From the NCBI RefSeq assembly GCF_014633365.1, contig NC_068352.1, positions 7,804,393-7,868,392 on the forward strand: DNA of 64,000 nt. The letters run 5' to 3'. Positions within the stretch are counted from its first letter, which is position 1. Every line of letters begins with the position of its first letter. This DNA comes from Diospyros lotus. Its lineage: Eukaryota; Streptophyta; Magnoliopsida; Ericales; Ebenaceae. Below, one piece after another: positions 1 through 11,411 of this stretch. The notes under the pieces are model-generated. The model was not told the DNA's origin. It made no database searches and saw nothing but the letters and a program-made list of their open reading frames with translations. Position numbers and translations under genes: made by a program.

Positions 1-1175
1 ATGCATAACCAAGGGAAAGTATGACGCATAAGCCATAAAGGCATGATATGTAAGACAACATCCGCACACAAGTGAAGCAACAAATGCTCAAAGTGTCACA
101 AAACATGTAGGAATCACTCACCTCGATTGTTTTCCCTTTGATAGCACTATTCACAACATGGTTTTGAGCACTAGGGGCTATTTCTATAGAAATCACGCAT
201 TTCAGTGAACCAAACCTCAAATATTTTTACATGGGGTTGTAGATACTTAAAATAGGAGAATAATGGTGAAAATTTCAGGTCAAACGGAGGTCGGACGCGT
301 CCTCACACTCCTCCAAAAGGTGGATGACACGCCCACACATGCAGCCCCTAGCCGACGCGTGAGCTGCATGCGCCACCCTTTGGAAAATCCCAGCTCCGCC
401 TCCTTTTTGTTTTTTGGCCATAACTCCCTCGTTTTAGCTCCGATTCAACCGTCGTTTGAACCTACAGACTCCCCTTTCATCTCTTTACAAGATTGTAAAA
501 GAAAATTGAACTTATCTCCAGGTTTCGATGGCGTTTGGCATGCTTTACAATAGAGACATGAAATTTTTGACAAGCCTCATTTCTTCTCCAATTTTCTCCC
601 CCAATTTTTGCAGAACATTTTCTCTATTTTTGTAGCATTTCCCCTCTCCAAAATCCCTTTCTTTCCCCTCTTGAAGAATGTCCAAATGAAGGTTACAAAG
701 GCTTCATATTTATAGAGTTTCCCGAAGAATCAAAATCCGCCACGTGTTGCGAAGTGATCAGGTTTCACCATTGCCACCCATGTGCATCCAACCAAAACGT
801 GCCATGTGTCCCATTTGGAGGCTAAGCAAAGCAAAAATATTTTGATGAGATATTTTAAGGTTTCAAGAAACGATGCTTTGACTCTAACTTTCTGGGTAAC
901 TACACGTAGACCCCTTGTAACTTGGTCCCTGGGCCATTTTTAATTGCACTTTTTGGTCCCCAGAGAATGGATAAATTACACTAGTACCCTAAGATTTTAG
1001 GTAAATTACACTTTTGCTCGAACTTCAATATTTACGATTTTACCCCTGGTTTAGAAATTGAACTTTTGTCTTAAGGCTTCTATAATCCTTTGAAATAACC
1101 TATTTCCTTAAGTATTAGAACTTAATAACCTCAGGTATCACCTCATATTTGAGTTTAAAAATTTGAGGTATTACA
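1..1175 (-). mobile_element. Ty3/gypsy LTR (Tekay-like), left part off-window
   Basis: Non-coding. On the minus strand it starts with TGTAATACC at 1175, the usual TGTAA start of chromovirus LTRs. A TATA box (TATAAATA, minus) lies at 707-714. The LTR-typical phrase about 'gggaccaaaaagtgcaatta' lies around 940-965 (minus). Sequence after 1175 is not a polypurine tract but Copia DNA, so 1175 is the outer boundary of a 5' LTR or solo LTR, and any internal region lies left of the window. The short ORF at 263-553 is chance coding inside the LTR. Clade assignment is by resemblance to the LTRs at 34722 and 61149-62699. Confidence 0.6.
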
Positions 1176-1669
1176 TAAAGGACTAGTAACACAATCGAAA
1201 CCTATGATAGACCATAGATCCTCTGAGTTATGTGATCTATCACGTGTGTCACATTCAATAAATGTTCCACTAACACCTACCCACATGTATAGTGTATCCA
1301 TCTCATAGATTATGGCATGTGACTCACCATCCTTTATCATTAGTATACCATACTAATCAAAGGCAGTATCCCATGTGTCAGTCCATACTTGACTAATCAT
1401 AGTCCTTATCCGAGAAGTCTAAGGAATGAAAATAACCATTAAGATATCCTTATTACAAAGGTCAATTGTCACACATTCTTAACACTTAAGAATAAGACCT
1501 TCAATAGGAAATCTAAGGACTTATTCATATGTAATTATTAGAGAGCTATGAATGAAGATATGACCTTAAATATGGAAACATATTTTATTACATATTACAA
1601 GAATTACATCATTAGTCCCATAAATATAAATGCCTGATGCCATCTAAATCTAGAATTAGGGCATCAACA
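1176..1669 (-). mobile_element. Copia LTR fragment
   Basis: Minus-strand sequence beginning TGTTGATGCC at 1669. It shares recognisable stretches with 26918-27218 (for example 'gactcaccatcctttatcatt' and 'tagtccata...taatcaaagtcc'), so two members of the same LTR family lie here. It is cut at 1175 by the gypsy LTR. No polypurine tract separates it from the RNase H fragment to its right, so the junction is probably a deletion. Confidence 0.5.
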
Positions 1670-1850
1670 CTAACAAGTGCTACAATGTGCTGGAGATTTG
1701 ACTTCCAGCTCACTAAATTCCCTCATAGCGTGAATGCATATCTTGTTAAGGATCTCCTCTTGTCAAGGTCAGCAACATAGTCACTATCACAATATCCTAG
1801 TATGCTATTTCCACCTCATTTGGAGGACCTAGACACTAATCTAATTGATA
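1670..1850 (-). pseudogene. Copia RNase H fragment
   Basis: Minus-strand translation gives GYCDSDYVADLDKRRSLT followed by SWKSNLQHIVAL, the conserved RNase H region of Ty1/copia polyproteins. There is one in-frame stop in the 'FTL*GNLVSWK' part. Only about 45 codons remain. The fragment is truncated at 1851 by the Tat LTR and at 1670 by LTR-like DNA. It is a clear relic of an older Copia element that served as target for the Tat insertion. Confidence 0.8.
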
Positions 1851-2764
1851 TGTCCTGAAAATTGCACCTGTATCTAGTTGAGGGGTGGGTCCAAGCCTTG
1901 GAGCAGAAATACGACCGAACTAAGAAAAAGGACAAAAGAAGACGCTTAAAGACAAGTGGAAGAAGACCTACTCGATCATGACCGAGTGGGTGGGGGGACC
2001 AACCCTTTCTCCTTTCATTACTCACTCGGTTATGACTGAGTGAGTAGGGAGACTCCTCTCCCCCTCTTGTTGCCTCACAGAGTGACCCAAGACATGAAGC
2101 ACTGACTCGGTCATGACTGAGTGAGTATCACTCGCACCTCTTCAGATAGGCTCTGAGACTCTCAGATGGGCCGCGAAATCTACGAAATGAGCTGCGAGAC
2201 TCTCGATGCAGTCGCCACGCGTTTCCCCTCTCCCTCCTCTATAAATAAGAGGCCACACCTCCAACATAAGGTACGGACTCTTGGGTACTCTTAGTACGTT
2301 TTAGCACTCTTACTCTCGAGAATTAACTTAGGCATTAGAGGGTTTATGCAAGGACACCTAGCTATGCCCTTAACGATGCTCTCGTTTTGCAAACTCACTC
2401 GATCATGGGACACCCACCCGCGCCCCTAATGGTGCCCTCATTTTGTAGACTCACTCAATCATCAGACTCACCCGTTCATCAGACTCACCCATTCATCAGA
2501 CTAACTCGGTCATCAGACTCTCCCGTTCATCAGACTCACTCAATCACTAGACTCCCTCAGCCACCAAGACTCTCAATGCGTTGGTGACGAGACTCTCAAC
2601 GTGTTGGTGACGGGACTCTCAGTACGCAATGATGAGACTCTCAGTGCACATTGGTGATAAGACTCTCAAAACGCTCACGAGGCTTGAACGAGACTCCTAT
2701 GATCAACCACGCACCCCAAATTCTCCCATGATTAAAAATAGATTATGGTATTTTAGTAACAACA
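1851..2764 (+). repeat. Tat 5' LTR
   Basis: Begins TGTCCTGAAA and ends AACAACA directly before the PBS. TATAAATA is at 2240-2247, so transcription probably starts near 2270. Upstream of it are three copies of a palindromic block of the form ACTCGGTCATGACTGAGT (about 1971, 2022 and 2102). Downstream, in R/U5, are two minisatellites: CATCAGACTCACCCGTT-type units (about 2446-2560) and GAGACTCTCAACGCGTTGGTGAC-type units (about 2560-2680). The ORF at 2387-2587 is the repeat translated. Confidence 0.7.
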
Positions 2765-2765
2765 A

Positions 2766-2784
2766 TTGGCGTTGTCTGTGGGAA
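2766..2784 (+). other. Tat primer-binding site
   Basis: TTGGCGTTGTCTGTGGGAA, two bases after the LTR end. It differs by one or two bases from the TTGGCGCCGTCTGTGGGAA form that is common in Tat elements. This position fixes the LTR boundary. Confidence 0.7.
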
Positions 2785-3542
2785 GAAGGATAAGAAGTCA
2801 ACTTAAGATATTGTAAATACCCGTGGACATCGACGAACTCTCTCTCAAGGTGTAGAAACACGCCTGCCCCCATAGGATTCTCAGCAACAGGAGCACACCC
2901 ACCTCCACAGGACTCTCATCCATAGGGAGCACCTCTTCCTCTTCCAAACTCTCAGCCACAGAGAGGTGACCACTATGCTTTCTCGAATTGGCAAGTGGGG
3001 TACCAGCTAGCCCTACCTCCACTTAACATTTTCTCACAAGCACACCCCACCGATCAAGCTGGGACTTCGTGGCAACCACTGCGTATGGTCTTGTGGGATT
3101 AATAAGAAGCATTGAGATAACAACATGTTGAGGGTATGCAGGAACTTCGAGACATGACAGGGATACTCCAAAGCATGATGCCTGGAGGTACACTGTCTGA
3201 TACCTTGATAAGGTTTATGCTAGAGCCTATGTCGCCTCATGAATCTGATCCTAATATGGGAGCTGATTCCTATCAGGAAGCCACTCTCGATTCTCATTCT
3301 CGATCCTCTCCTTGTTGGGAAGATAGGCCAAGATCACCACTGCCAAGAAAGAATCCTCATACTGTCCCCAAAAGAAATGAAAACTCGCGAATGAAAACAA
3401 GGCTAGGAGCCCACAAAGATGGAGATACCATGAAACTATGGCCAGTATGCTAACAAGATAGGATAACCAAACAACAGTAAGTATACGGAATGACAAAAGG
3501 GTAGTTGAAGAAGTGCTTGAGCGGAAAAAATTGATCCTCGCC
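2785..3542 (+). pseudogene. Tat gag leader / N-terminal gag region
   Basis: Contains a plus-strand ORF at 3136-3453 (MQELRDMTGILQSMMPGG...) rich in Ser, Pro and charged residues, as expected of the poorly conserved N-terminal part of Tat gag. The upstream portion (2785-3135) has CCACAGGACTCTCATCC-type repeats and no clear long frame. The region ends where Cassandra 1 is inserted. Identity is inferred from position before the recognisable gag core. Confidence 0.45.
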
Positions 3543-4186
3543 TGTAATACCCCAAGAGCCTAGAGAAGGGTAGTATATATCGAGGATAAGTAAAAAGGAA
3601 ATAACATAACCTAGATAGCTTTTGGGCCAAATGTAGGAAAAGAACCCCCGGGTTAAGCGTGCTTGAGCTGGGGAAGCTTAAGGATGGGTGACCCATTGGA
3701 AAGTTCAAGTAGGCCCATCAGGGTAAGTTGTTCTAGCCATTCCTATTACTCGATGCAGGATGTTACAGGTGGTATCAGAGCCAACCATTGGTGAAGACGG
3801 TCCGATGAGGGTAGGGAGTGGCGCTAGGGCTCGAGGGCTTGTACAAGGAGCGACTTCTGGTAGGCTTCTAGGATGACAGCCCCCATAGAGGAGAATATTT
3901 GGGACTAGTTGTAAGGTTTCATGACGAGGATGTCATGTGCTCAAGGGGGGGGGGGGAGAATATATTACCCCAATAGCCTAGAAAATGTTAGTATATATTT
4001 AAGATAAGTAAGGAAGGAAATAATACCAGCTGAATACCTTTCGGGCTGAATCTAGGCGAAGAACCCCTGGGTTAAGCGTGCTTAAGTTGGGGAAGCTCAA
4101 GAATGGTTGACCCCCTGGGAAGTTCGCGTAAGTCCATCGGGATAAGTTGTTTCGGTCATTCCTATTGCTCGATGCGAGATGTTACA
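3543..4186 (+). mobile_element. Cassandra TRIM, copy 1
   Basis: Complete small non-autonomous LTR element. The 5' LTR is 3543-3767 (TGTAATACC...GATGTTACA) and the 3' LTR is 3961-4186. The PBS TGGTATCAGAGC (initiator Met tRNA) is at 3770-3781, and a G-rich polypurine tract ends at 3960. Each LTR contains a 5S rRNA-derived segment (GTTAAGCGTGCTTG ... GGATGGGTGACC; 3652-3702 in the 5' LTR), the defining Cassandra feature, which supplies the internal Pol III promoter boxes. There is no ORF. Flanks TCGCC and CTGTC do not form a clean 5-bp duplication. It interrupts Tat gag. Confidence 0.92.
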
Positions 4187-4230
4187 CTGTCATAGAGGAA
4201 CACTAGTGCAGAAAATGTCCCTTTACTGCA

Positions 4231-5130
4231 GATATATTGGAAAAGCCGTTGCCTAAAAAATTCAAAATGCCCTAAATCACCCCTTATTCTGGAAATGATG
4301 GTCCTTATAATCACATTCAAAACTATAAGTTGCTGATGATATTGCATGGATGGGACAACAACATAATGTGCCGGGCCTTCTCCCCAACACTATCGAGGCA
4401 CGCTCAGACATGGTTTAATAGTTTACCTGAAACCTCTATTTCTTCATTTGGACAGCTTAGAACATAATTTGTTAAGGCTTTTGTGATTAATAGTCAAAGA
4501 AAAAAAGATGCCACATACTTGCTCAATATCCGGCAAGGGAATAAAGAAACTCTACGTTAGTTTGTGGATAGATTTCGCAATGCCACTCTTGAAGTTCCTG
4601 ACTTATCGGTCCAGGTGGTAGTTTCTGCTATGCTTTAAGGGACACGACTCACCTCACTTTAAGAGTCACTTTCCTTGGATCCTCCAACGTCCCTGGCAGA
4701 CTTGTTCGTTAGAGCAAACAAATATATCCTCCACACTAAGATCGTGAGAAAAGTAGGGGGAAATGAAGATAGGGAACAAAAGAGAAAGAAATATGAAGGA
4801 GAAGAAGATTTTATACGACGATAGGAGAGGGTTAGGAGAGCAAAATGCCCCTAGACTTCAGTTTAATCATTACACCAGGCTTCTACAACCTCGATTAGCC
4901 ATACTAGCAGCAATAGATGGGGAGGGTCTCCTCAAGCTGAGTAAAAAAGTTGATAGACCCAGGGGAAAAAATTAAGAGAAGTATTGCAGGTACCATCAGA
5001 CCTAGGGACATTCTACAGATCATTGTAGGGAATTGAAAAATCAGATTGAAATGCTCATTCAGGAAGGACATCTACAAAGATATGTATGGAATGAAGAAGA
5101 AGAAGGTCGGGAACCCCGATGAATGGAAGA
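4231..5130 (+). pseudogene. Tat gag core and zinc knuckle
   Basis: Plus-strand reading with stops gives a retrotransposon gag core (LMILHGWDNNIMCRAFSPTL, then AQTWFNSLPETSISSFGQL and a VDRFRNATLEVPDLS segment). A zinc-knuckle-like CRYHQT-GHSTDHC (CX2HX..GHX4C layout) at about 4985-5030 follows, with the REL-x-QIE-LIQEGHL motif typical of Tat gag. At least four in-frame stops are present. The product would have been the virus-like-particle structural protein. Confidence 0.75.
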
Positions 5131-5320
5131 CATGCATGAGGGGCATGAAAGGCAAAACCAAACGCAATAGGAGAGGGGAAATGATCGCAAACAAGACTGC
5201 TCTCTAGATAACGAACCAACCCACCAAGCCATTCATGTTATTTTAGGCGATGAAAACCTAGCTGGAGATACTATAGCCTCGTGAAAGGCATATGCCTGTC
5301 AGGCCTACTAGATTAATTCA

Positions 5321-5760
5321 GTGATGGAGGTTAGAGATGATGAGGAGCCAGTTACATTCACTCCTACCGATAGAGGTGATATAATACTCCCACATGATGA
5401 TCCAATGGTAATTTTTGCAGTTATTGCCAAACACTCCATTAGTAGAATCTTGGTGGATAGCGACAGTTCTGTTAATCTAATTTACTGGAACTGCTTTGAG
5501 CAAATGCATATATCTCATGACCAATTAAGAAAAATGTTCTTCCCCCTGTACAGCTTCACCGGATAGGCTGTCCTAGTGGTAGGGTCCATTCAGTTACCAA
5601 TCATGTTGGACACAGACCCCAAAGTGTGACTCGACAGGCAAACTTTATGGTGGTCAAAGCCCCTTCGGCAGCATACAACATGATTTTGGGCCGACCACTA
5701 CTCAATGATATGAGGGTCGTAGTGTTCTTCTGTTACTTATTGATAAAGTTCCCCATGCTT
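5321..5760 (+). pseudogene. Tat aspartic protease
   Basis: Reads DDEEPVTFTPTDRGDI, then ISRILVDSDSSVNLIYW, where the retroelement protease active site D-x-G-S/T is expected; the Gly is replaced by Asp (DSDSS). Downstream FMVVKAPSAAYNMILGRPLL is the conserved C-terminal protease block. In-frame stops occur near 5565 and 5627. The frame continues through a linker (SLAEGTTHKPQPVEKKEAVY) into RT. It is catalytically dead by sequence. Confidence 0.8.
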
Positions 5761-6717
5761 GCAGGAGTGGGACAGGTTCGAGGGGATCAAAGGAAGGCAC
5801 AAACCTATTATGTGTCATCTACAAAGGGAAAAAGGACTGAGGAGACTTTATCTATAGCAGAGAAGGCCATACATAAATCCTTGGCAGAAGGGACCACCCA
5901 TAAACCTCAACCTGTCGAAAAGAAAGAAGCAGTATACTTAAGTGAAATCAATTCCAAGAAATTGGCATATGTTGGCTCACAGCTTCTAGAACCCGTAAAA
6001 GAAGAGATTGTGAAGTGTTTTCGAGAAAACTTAGATGTATTTGCTTGGACACCAAATGACATGCCCAGGATCAGTTCGAACGTGATATGTCACCACCTGA
6101 ATGAAGATCCCTAGTTTAAGCCTATCCAGTAGAAGAAGCAGAATATTGCCCCAGATAAGCTACCAGCATTAGAAGAGGAAATCAATAAATTACTTAGGGT
6201 AGGATTCATTCAAGAAGTGTTGTATCCAGAATAACTGGCCAATGTTGTCATGGTCAAGAAGCCCAATGGAAAATGGCACATGTGTGTGGACTTCACCAAC
6301 CTCAACAAGGAGTGTCCCAAAGATTCTTATCTGCTACCTCGGATTGACCGTCTAGTGGATGAAACATCTGGGTATCAACTATTGAGCTTCTTGGATGCCT
6401 TCTCAGGGTATCATTAAATAATGATGTATCCTCCAGACTAGGAGAAAACATTATTTATTATCGAGAATGGGACATATTGTTACTAAGTCATGCCATTTGG
6501 GCTCAAGAATGCCGAGGCCACTTATCGACTCATGGTGAATAAAGTCTTTACGGAGTTGCTGGGTGATACAATGGAAGCATATGTTGATGACATGATTGTG
6601 AAAAGTTAGGAGAAGAAATCACACATAAAAAAGCTGGCACAAGTGCTTGAAGTTTTCTGACAATACAAAATGCGATTGAACCCTTCAAAATACGCATTTG
6701 GAATACAGTCCGAAAAA
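5761..6717 (+). pseudogene. Tat reverse transcriptase, N-terminal two thirds
   Basis: One frame with stops shows the RT landmarks. EEIVKCFRENLDVFAW is the linker before RT. They continue with VKKPNGKWHMCVDFTNLNKECPKDSYLLPRID, FLDAFSGYH, VMPFGLKNAEATYRLMVNKVF and the catalytic box AYVDDMIVKS (YVDD). About seven stops are present. The domain breaks off after KYAFGIQSEK at 6717, exactly where the Copia LTR begins; the following RT thumb/connection is absent from the window. Confidence 0.85.
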
Positions 6718-9507
6718 TGATGTTTTACTCTTGTGTTTATCTTGTGTTTAGTTTTGATGATGAAAAACAAAATTGATAATATGATTTGGAAACAAAAAAC
6801 AATTTAGATGATAAAAATTAATTGCATCTAAATGATGAAATTATTTTATCTATGGTTATTATCTTGGTGCTCTAAAATTCTTTCATATGATTTATTAAAC
6901 ACCAAAATTAATTTCATCATACAATTAAATCTTGATGACAACTGAAATATTATATTTCTATTTGATCAAAATTGTTGAACGAAAATTAAATCCAATGCCA
7001 AACTATCTTGCGATAAATTTCTTATGGCATTTTGAAATATTGTGTTTTTAATTGATTCAAAATGAATTTTGAATAAAATATCTTTTAAATCAAAAGAAAT
7101 CATTCCTTATAATGCCATGAAACTGTCAACAATTTGTCAAGAAACTGTCGACAGACAGAATGTTTTGTCATCAAACTGTCGACAGATTTGTTGCAGAAAG
7201 CCTCCAGTGGCTATTTTTTTCAAATCCCAATGGCTCCAAATGGTTAGAAATGACTATATTTCTCTTAAACTTTGCACTACAAAAAATTTGATTTTTAGCG
7301 ACGATTTTTTTGGCATTTAGATGCGGTTTTTAACCGCCGCAAGTGATTTAGCACCGCCGCTGATATAGCTGTCGCGCAGCATTTAATGATGATTTTTATC
7401 AACTGCTGGTATAACCGCCGCTAAGTGATATTTTTAGCAGCGGTTTGAAAATCGTCGCAATTAGCGACGGTTTTTTAAATTTAGCGGCGGTTTTAAAATT
7501 GCCACTAAATTTAATTGAATTTAATATTAAATTTAATTATAAAAATAATTTAATGGCAGTTTTTTTTATTTTTTGTGTTGGTTTTGAAACCTCCACTATT
7601 TATTGCGTGCAAGCCAAAATCAAGCGCGCGCCAAGCCCCGCCCCCGCGCGCCCATTGCGCCTGCTAGAATTTATTCCAACAATGTGATTTTCCCAGTTTC
7701 GATCCCGTGACCACCCTTACGCGCATACGCGCGCGAAGCCAGCTGATCTGCAAAGCCACCTTATAATACATTCGCGCATATTAATTATAAAGTAATCGAA
7801 CCACTATTTTTCAAAATTCACTTTGCACCCACAAACTCAAGTTTTTGAAATTACACTTAGCCCTAAATTAAATAAAATAAAATAATAATTGAATTTTTAA
7901 TTGAATTGAATTAAATTAAATTAATTAATTAAACTCTCAAAACACCTAAAAAAGAGTTAACATATTAACTTAATTAATTGAACATAAAATGTTTTAAACC
8001 AGTTAATTAAATTAAATAAATTAATTGATTAATTAATTTAAAATTAATTAATTAATTGATAAATTTAAAATAAATAAATTATTTAATTTAATTGAATGAA
8101 ATTAAATAAATTAATTGATATAAATAAATTAATTGATTAAAAAATTAAAAAAATAGATTATTTTTTAAAATTTAATTTAATTTTATTTTTAAATTATTAA
8201 TTTTTTTTAAATTAATTTTTTTAGTTTTTTATTACTGAATTTGGAAACAACCGCGAAATTTTATTTTTGATTTTTTTTTATTATTGAATTTTGCGGCGAT
8301 TTTTTAAAACTGTTGCAAAATTTAATTTTTGATTTTTTTTATTATTTAATTTTGCGACGGTTTCGACAAAACCGCCACTAAATTTAATTTTTTTGATTTA
8401 TTTTATTATTGAATTTTGTGGCGATTTCGACAAAACTGTCACTAAATTCAATTTTTTATTTTTTATTATTGAATTTTGTGGCGGTTTCGACAAAACCACC
8501 ACTAAATTTAATTTTTTTGAATTTTTTTATTAATGAATTTGGTGGCGATTTTGAGAAAATCACCGCTAAATTTAATTTTTTATTTTTTATTAGTGAGTTT
8601 AGCTGCGATTTTTTAAAACCGCCGCTAAATTTAATTTTATAATTTTAATTAATTAATTTTACGACGATTTTTCGAAACCGATGCAAAATATTGGACAAAC
8701 CGTCGTAAAAAACATATTTTGTGGCAATTGAAAAACCGCCGCAAAAAAACCGCCATAAAAAATCCATTTTTTTGTAGTGTTATGGGACACCTATAAATAC
8801 ACATCAAGGATGATCTAGAAAAGGCTAATGGATGTGAATGAAGTGAAGTGAGCTTGCAAAATTTATTCATTTTCTCAAATTATATTTGTGCTTTAATTTT
8901 TCTCTCTCAAAGGTTTTGATTATCATTTGTATTATCTTGTTCAAGCCTTGTATCATTTTGAGAGATCATTGTAACTAAGAGATTCATCTCTTATTATTCA
9001 ACTCTTGTATTTCCTAACTTGTGTAGCTAGAGGCTTACTTATGTAAGTAGGAGGTTGTAATTCCTAGTCTTGGACTAGAGGGGTTACTTAGGGTAAAGTA
9101 GGAGGTTATAGTGGATTGGTTTGCAAAATCCTTAGTGAGGAGCTAAGGTAGTGGATCAGGTTTGGTTTAAACTAAACCACTATAAATCCTTTGTGTTCTC
9201 TTGTACTTGTGTTCTTTGTTTATTTATCTTTTCAAGCATATCTATATTCCTCACTTAATTCATATATTTAACCATTCATTAAAAAATATTTCATATTTTT
9301 CAATCTTATGTTCTTCATTGTCAAAACGAGGTTGTCTTCATACAGTTGATGCCTCATTGTACCATTTTAAGGTTTTGAGGTTTAACAAAGTCGTGGTCTT
9401 CATAGACGACATCTCCTTTTTATCAAAAGAATTTTTAAGGAAAAAGAATTTTTATATACTAATTCAGCTCATCTCTTGGTGTGTGCCATAGCATTTCAAA
9501 CCTAACA
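6718..9507 (+). repeat. Copia (Maximus/SIRE-like) 5' LTR, split by CACTA
   Basis: Starts TGATGTTTTACTC and ends CCTAACA just before the PBS. It is about 1285 bp without the CACTA insert. TATAAATA is at 8792-8799. Two exact CTGTCGACAG palindromes at about 7144-7190 lie in U3. The downstream U5 ('...agaggcttacttatgtaagtaggaggttgtaattcc...') is typical of long Copia LTRs. The matching 3' LTR is absent. Confidence 0.7.
7275..8779 (+). mobile_element. Non-autonomous CACTA (En/Spm) element
   Basis: Termini are CACTACAAAAAATTTG and ...ATTTTTTTGTAGTG, a CACTA inverted terminal repeat. The flanking 3-mers TTG and TTA are a near 3-bp duplication. Both subterminal regions are full of GCGGTTTT/AAAACCGC words in both orientations. 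The inside is AT-rich; 8220-8640 is a tandem array of about 60-70 bp units, each with a hairpin (see findings). At 7694-7753 (minus) there is a tRNA-like A-box/B-box pair. There is no transposase; it depends on an autonomous partner. Confidence 0.85.
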
Positions 9508-9509
9508 AT

Positions 9510-9521
9510 TGGTATCAGAGC
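9510..9521 (+). other. Copia primer-binding site
   Basis: TGGTATCAGAGC, complementary to the 3' end of initiator Met tRNA, two bases after the LTR end. It defines 9507 as the LTR end and the plus orientation. Confidence 0.85.
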
Positions 9522-9563
9522 CCAACTCTTTGTTTTAAGGTCTAACAACCTAAGAAAAGATCC

Positions 9564-9580
9564 ATGGCTCTTAAGGAAGG
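9564..9580 (+). pseudogene. Copia gag, first 17 nt (5' piece of split gene)
   Basis: ATG GCT CTT AAG GAA GG (M-A-L-K-E-G) is the start of Copia gag. The reading continues without loss at 17215 (T TAT CCT...) once the inserted element and one target duplication are ignored. GAAGG (9576-9580) is the left target-site copy; AAAGG (17210-17214) is the right one. Confidence 0.75.
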
Positions 9581-11388
9581 TGATTACTGGTTAATTTTGT
9601 AAAAATTATGTTATAATTACACTCTTTTTTTTATCTTAAAATTGGCTTAAATTAGATATTAATGTATATTTTATGGTTATATGCAAGTTTAAATTGAAAA
9701 ATGAATGAAATGAAATTCTAAAGTAAAATTTAATAATAATAATAATAATAATACAAATACATCAATACATGCGTGCATGTAATATATATATATATATAAT
9801 ATAATCTAATATATATGTGCCATGTGTAATACATATATATATAATATATAATCTATTAATAACACTCAATTGCTTACTTGAAGGCATGATGAAGGTGGAT
9901 TTGGAGACTCAAATTGGATTGAAGAATGAAGAATTCAAACACAGTCCATGAAGAATTAAAGCCCAGCTCATGCCCATTAAATTGAAGGCCCAAGGCCTAG
10001 TACATGTTTAAGGCCCAACTTGAGCAACCTATGGAAAACATCATTTGGAGAAGGCCCAAAGTATTTTTAATACTAATGAAAATCAAAAACCCAATTGTAG
10101 AAATTTATTTTTTTTTTTTAAATATTTGTTTTATGAGTGTTTTATTAGGTGTGTTTTTTAGCTAAAATCTATTTAACTTTAGGTGTGTTTTTTAGCTAAA
10201 ATCTATTTAACTTTAGGTGTGTATTATAGCTAAAATCCATTTAACTTTAAGTGTGTGAGTGCCCATTAGATATAATTATGTCTAATTGAATAATTGAAAT
10301 TATGTGGTTTGTATTGCATCTTGTGAACTATAAATAACTCACTTGGTTGCACTTGTAAGGGGATTATTATTCTTGAATCAAAGGTTAGTTGTTTTCTTAG
10401 ATATTCTCTTTGAGAATTGCTATTGTTCTTTCTTCTTTTCTCTATTGTTTTCTCTTGTGATCTTACTTTCTTTCTTTTTTCTCTTGAATTCTTATGTCAT
10501 TTATTGTTACTTTATTATCCACCACCTAAATGGTCGGTTAATTTCTGCTATTTTAATTCCTGTCATTTAAATTTTGTTATTTAAATTATGCCATTTAAAT
10601 TCATATCAATTAACTTTTAAATGGAAATGGGTAGTTAAATCCAATCTTGGGTTAACACAAGGACAGTGTCCAATGCTAATGATTCCCAAAGAAAGCTACG
10701 CTTTAAATGAGTGACATTAATTATTGAGAAATCATTAGGTTTTGATTGGAGCGTAAGCCTAACTTAGAGCTTTCATACCATGTATGGAGTTACTAGAACT
10801 GCAAATGCTATCATACCCAAACTCGGATGATTAATTTAGTTGTTTTGTGTATTAATTGCAATTGGATTTATGATAGTTGCTTAAATTAGAATCCCGCATA
10901 TCATGTATGGGGATTGCTTAAACTAGAACTATCATCATCTCTAATTGCATTTAATAACAAGCCCTCATATCTGAAATTAAATTAATGTTGCTAATCTTGT
11001 CTGCTAAAAATTGGGAATCAACAGTTGGGGCTGAAATTGTCTTAACTCAAGTGCTATCCAATTTCATATCCTCACATTTAGTGTTTATTTCAACATCTGC
11101 ATTACTTTATTTCCTAGTATCTGTTATCTAAAAATCCATAAAAAAATCTTGTTGCCAATTCATCTAAATGCGTGTGCCTATGTGTGACATTTTTTTTTTC
11201 GTTTGTCATAAATAAATCTCTCAGTGGACAATCTGGACTCATTTAGAAAATATAAATTTAAATTTGGACTACAACTGCACTCGTACACTGATGAGTATAA
11301 ACCTCTGACCAAAATAAAAAATATATATATAAAAGTTTTAATGTGTTTTTTGTTATTGTGTTTAAATTGTAGGGTGAGAGTGCAGCCA
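9581..11388 (+). repeat. 5' LTR of LOG-carrying element
   Basis: TGATTACTGG...GTGCAGCCA, 1808 bp. TATAAATA is near 10329-10336, giving plus-strand transcription. It contains an (AAT)n tract near 9730, (AT)n tracts near 9783, and three tandem 34-35 bp units (GTGTGTTTTTTAGCTAAAAT...) at 10148-10250. The short ORFs at 10343-10570 and 11224-11448 are LTR sequence, and the first recurs in the 3' LTR. Confidence 0.85.
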
Positions 11389-11392
11389 AATT

Positions 11393-11411
11393 TTGGCGCC
11401 GTTGCTGGGGA
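11393..11411 (+). other. Primer-binding site of LOG-carrying element
   Basis: TTGGCGCCGTTGCTGGGGA lies four bases after the 5' LTR. It matches the widespread Athila/Tat PBS apart from one base (GCTGGGG for GCCGGGG). Confidence 0.8.

Noticed and set aside
263..553. 96-codon ORF
   Set aside because: Lies inside an LTR and runs against its transcription direction; no recognisable motif.
3650..3705. 5S rRNA-like sequence (also 4070-4130, 22909-22957, 23310-23370)
   Set aside because: Only the promoter-side part of 5S is present and it sits inside Cassandra LTRs; not rRNA genes.
5761..6717. Endogenous pararetrovirus RT
   Set aside because: Order protease-RT-RNase H-aRH-integrase with LTRs is Ty3/gypsy Tat; no movement protein or coat features.
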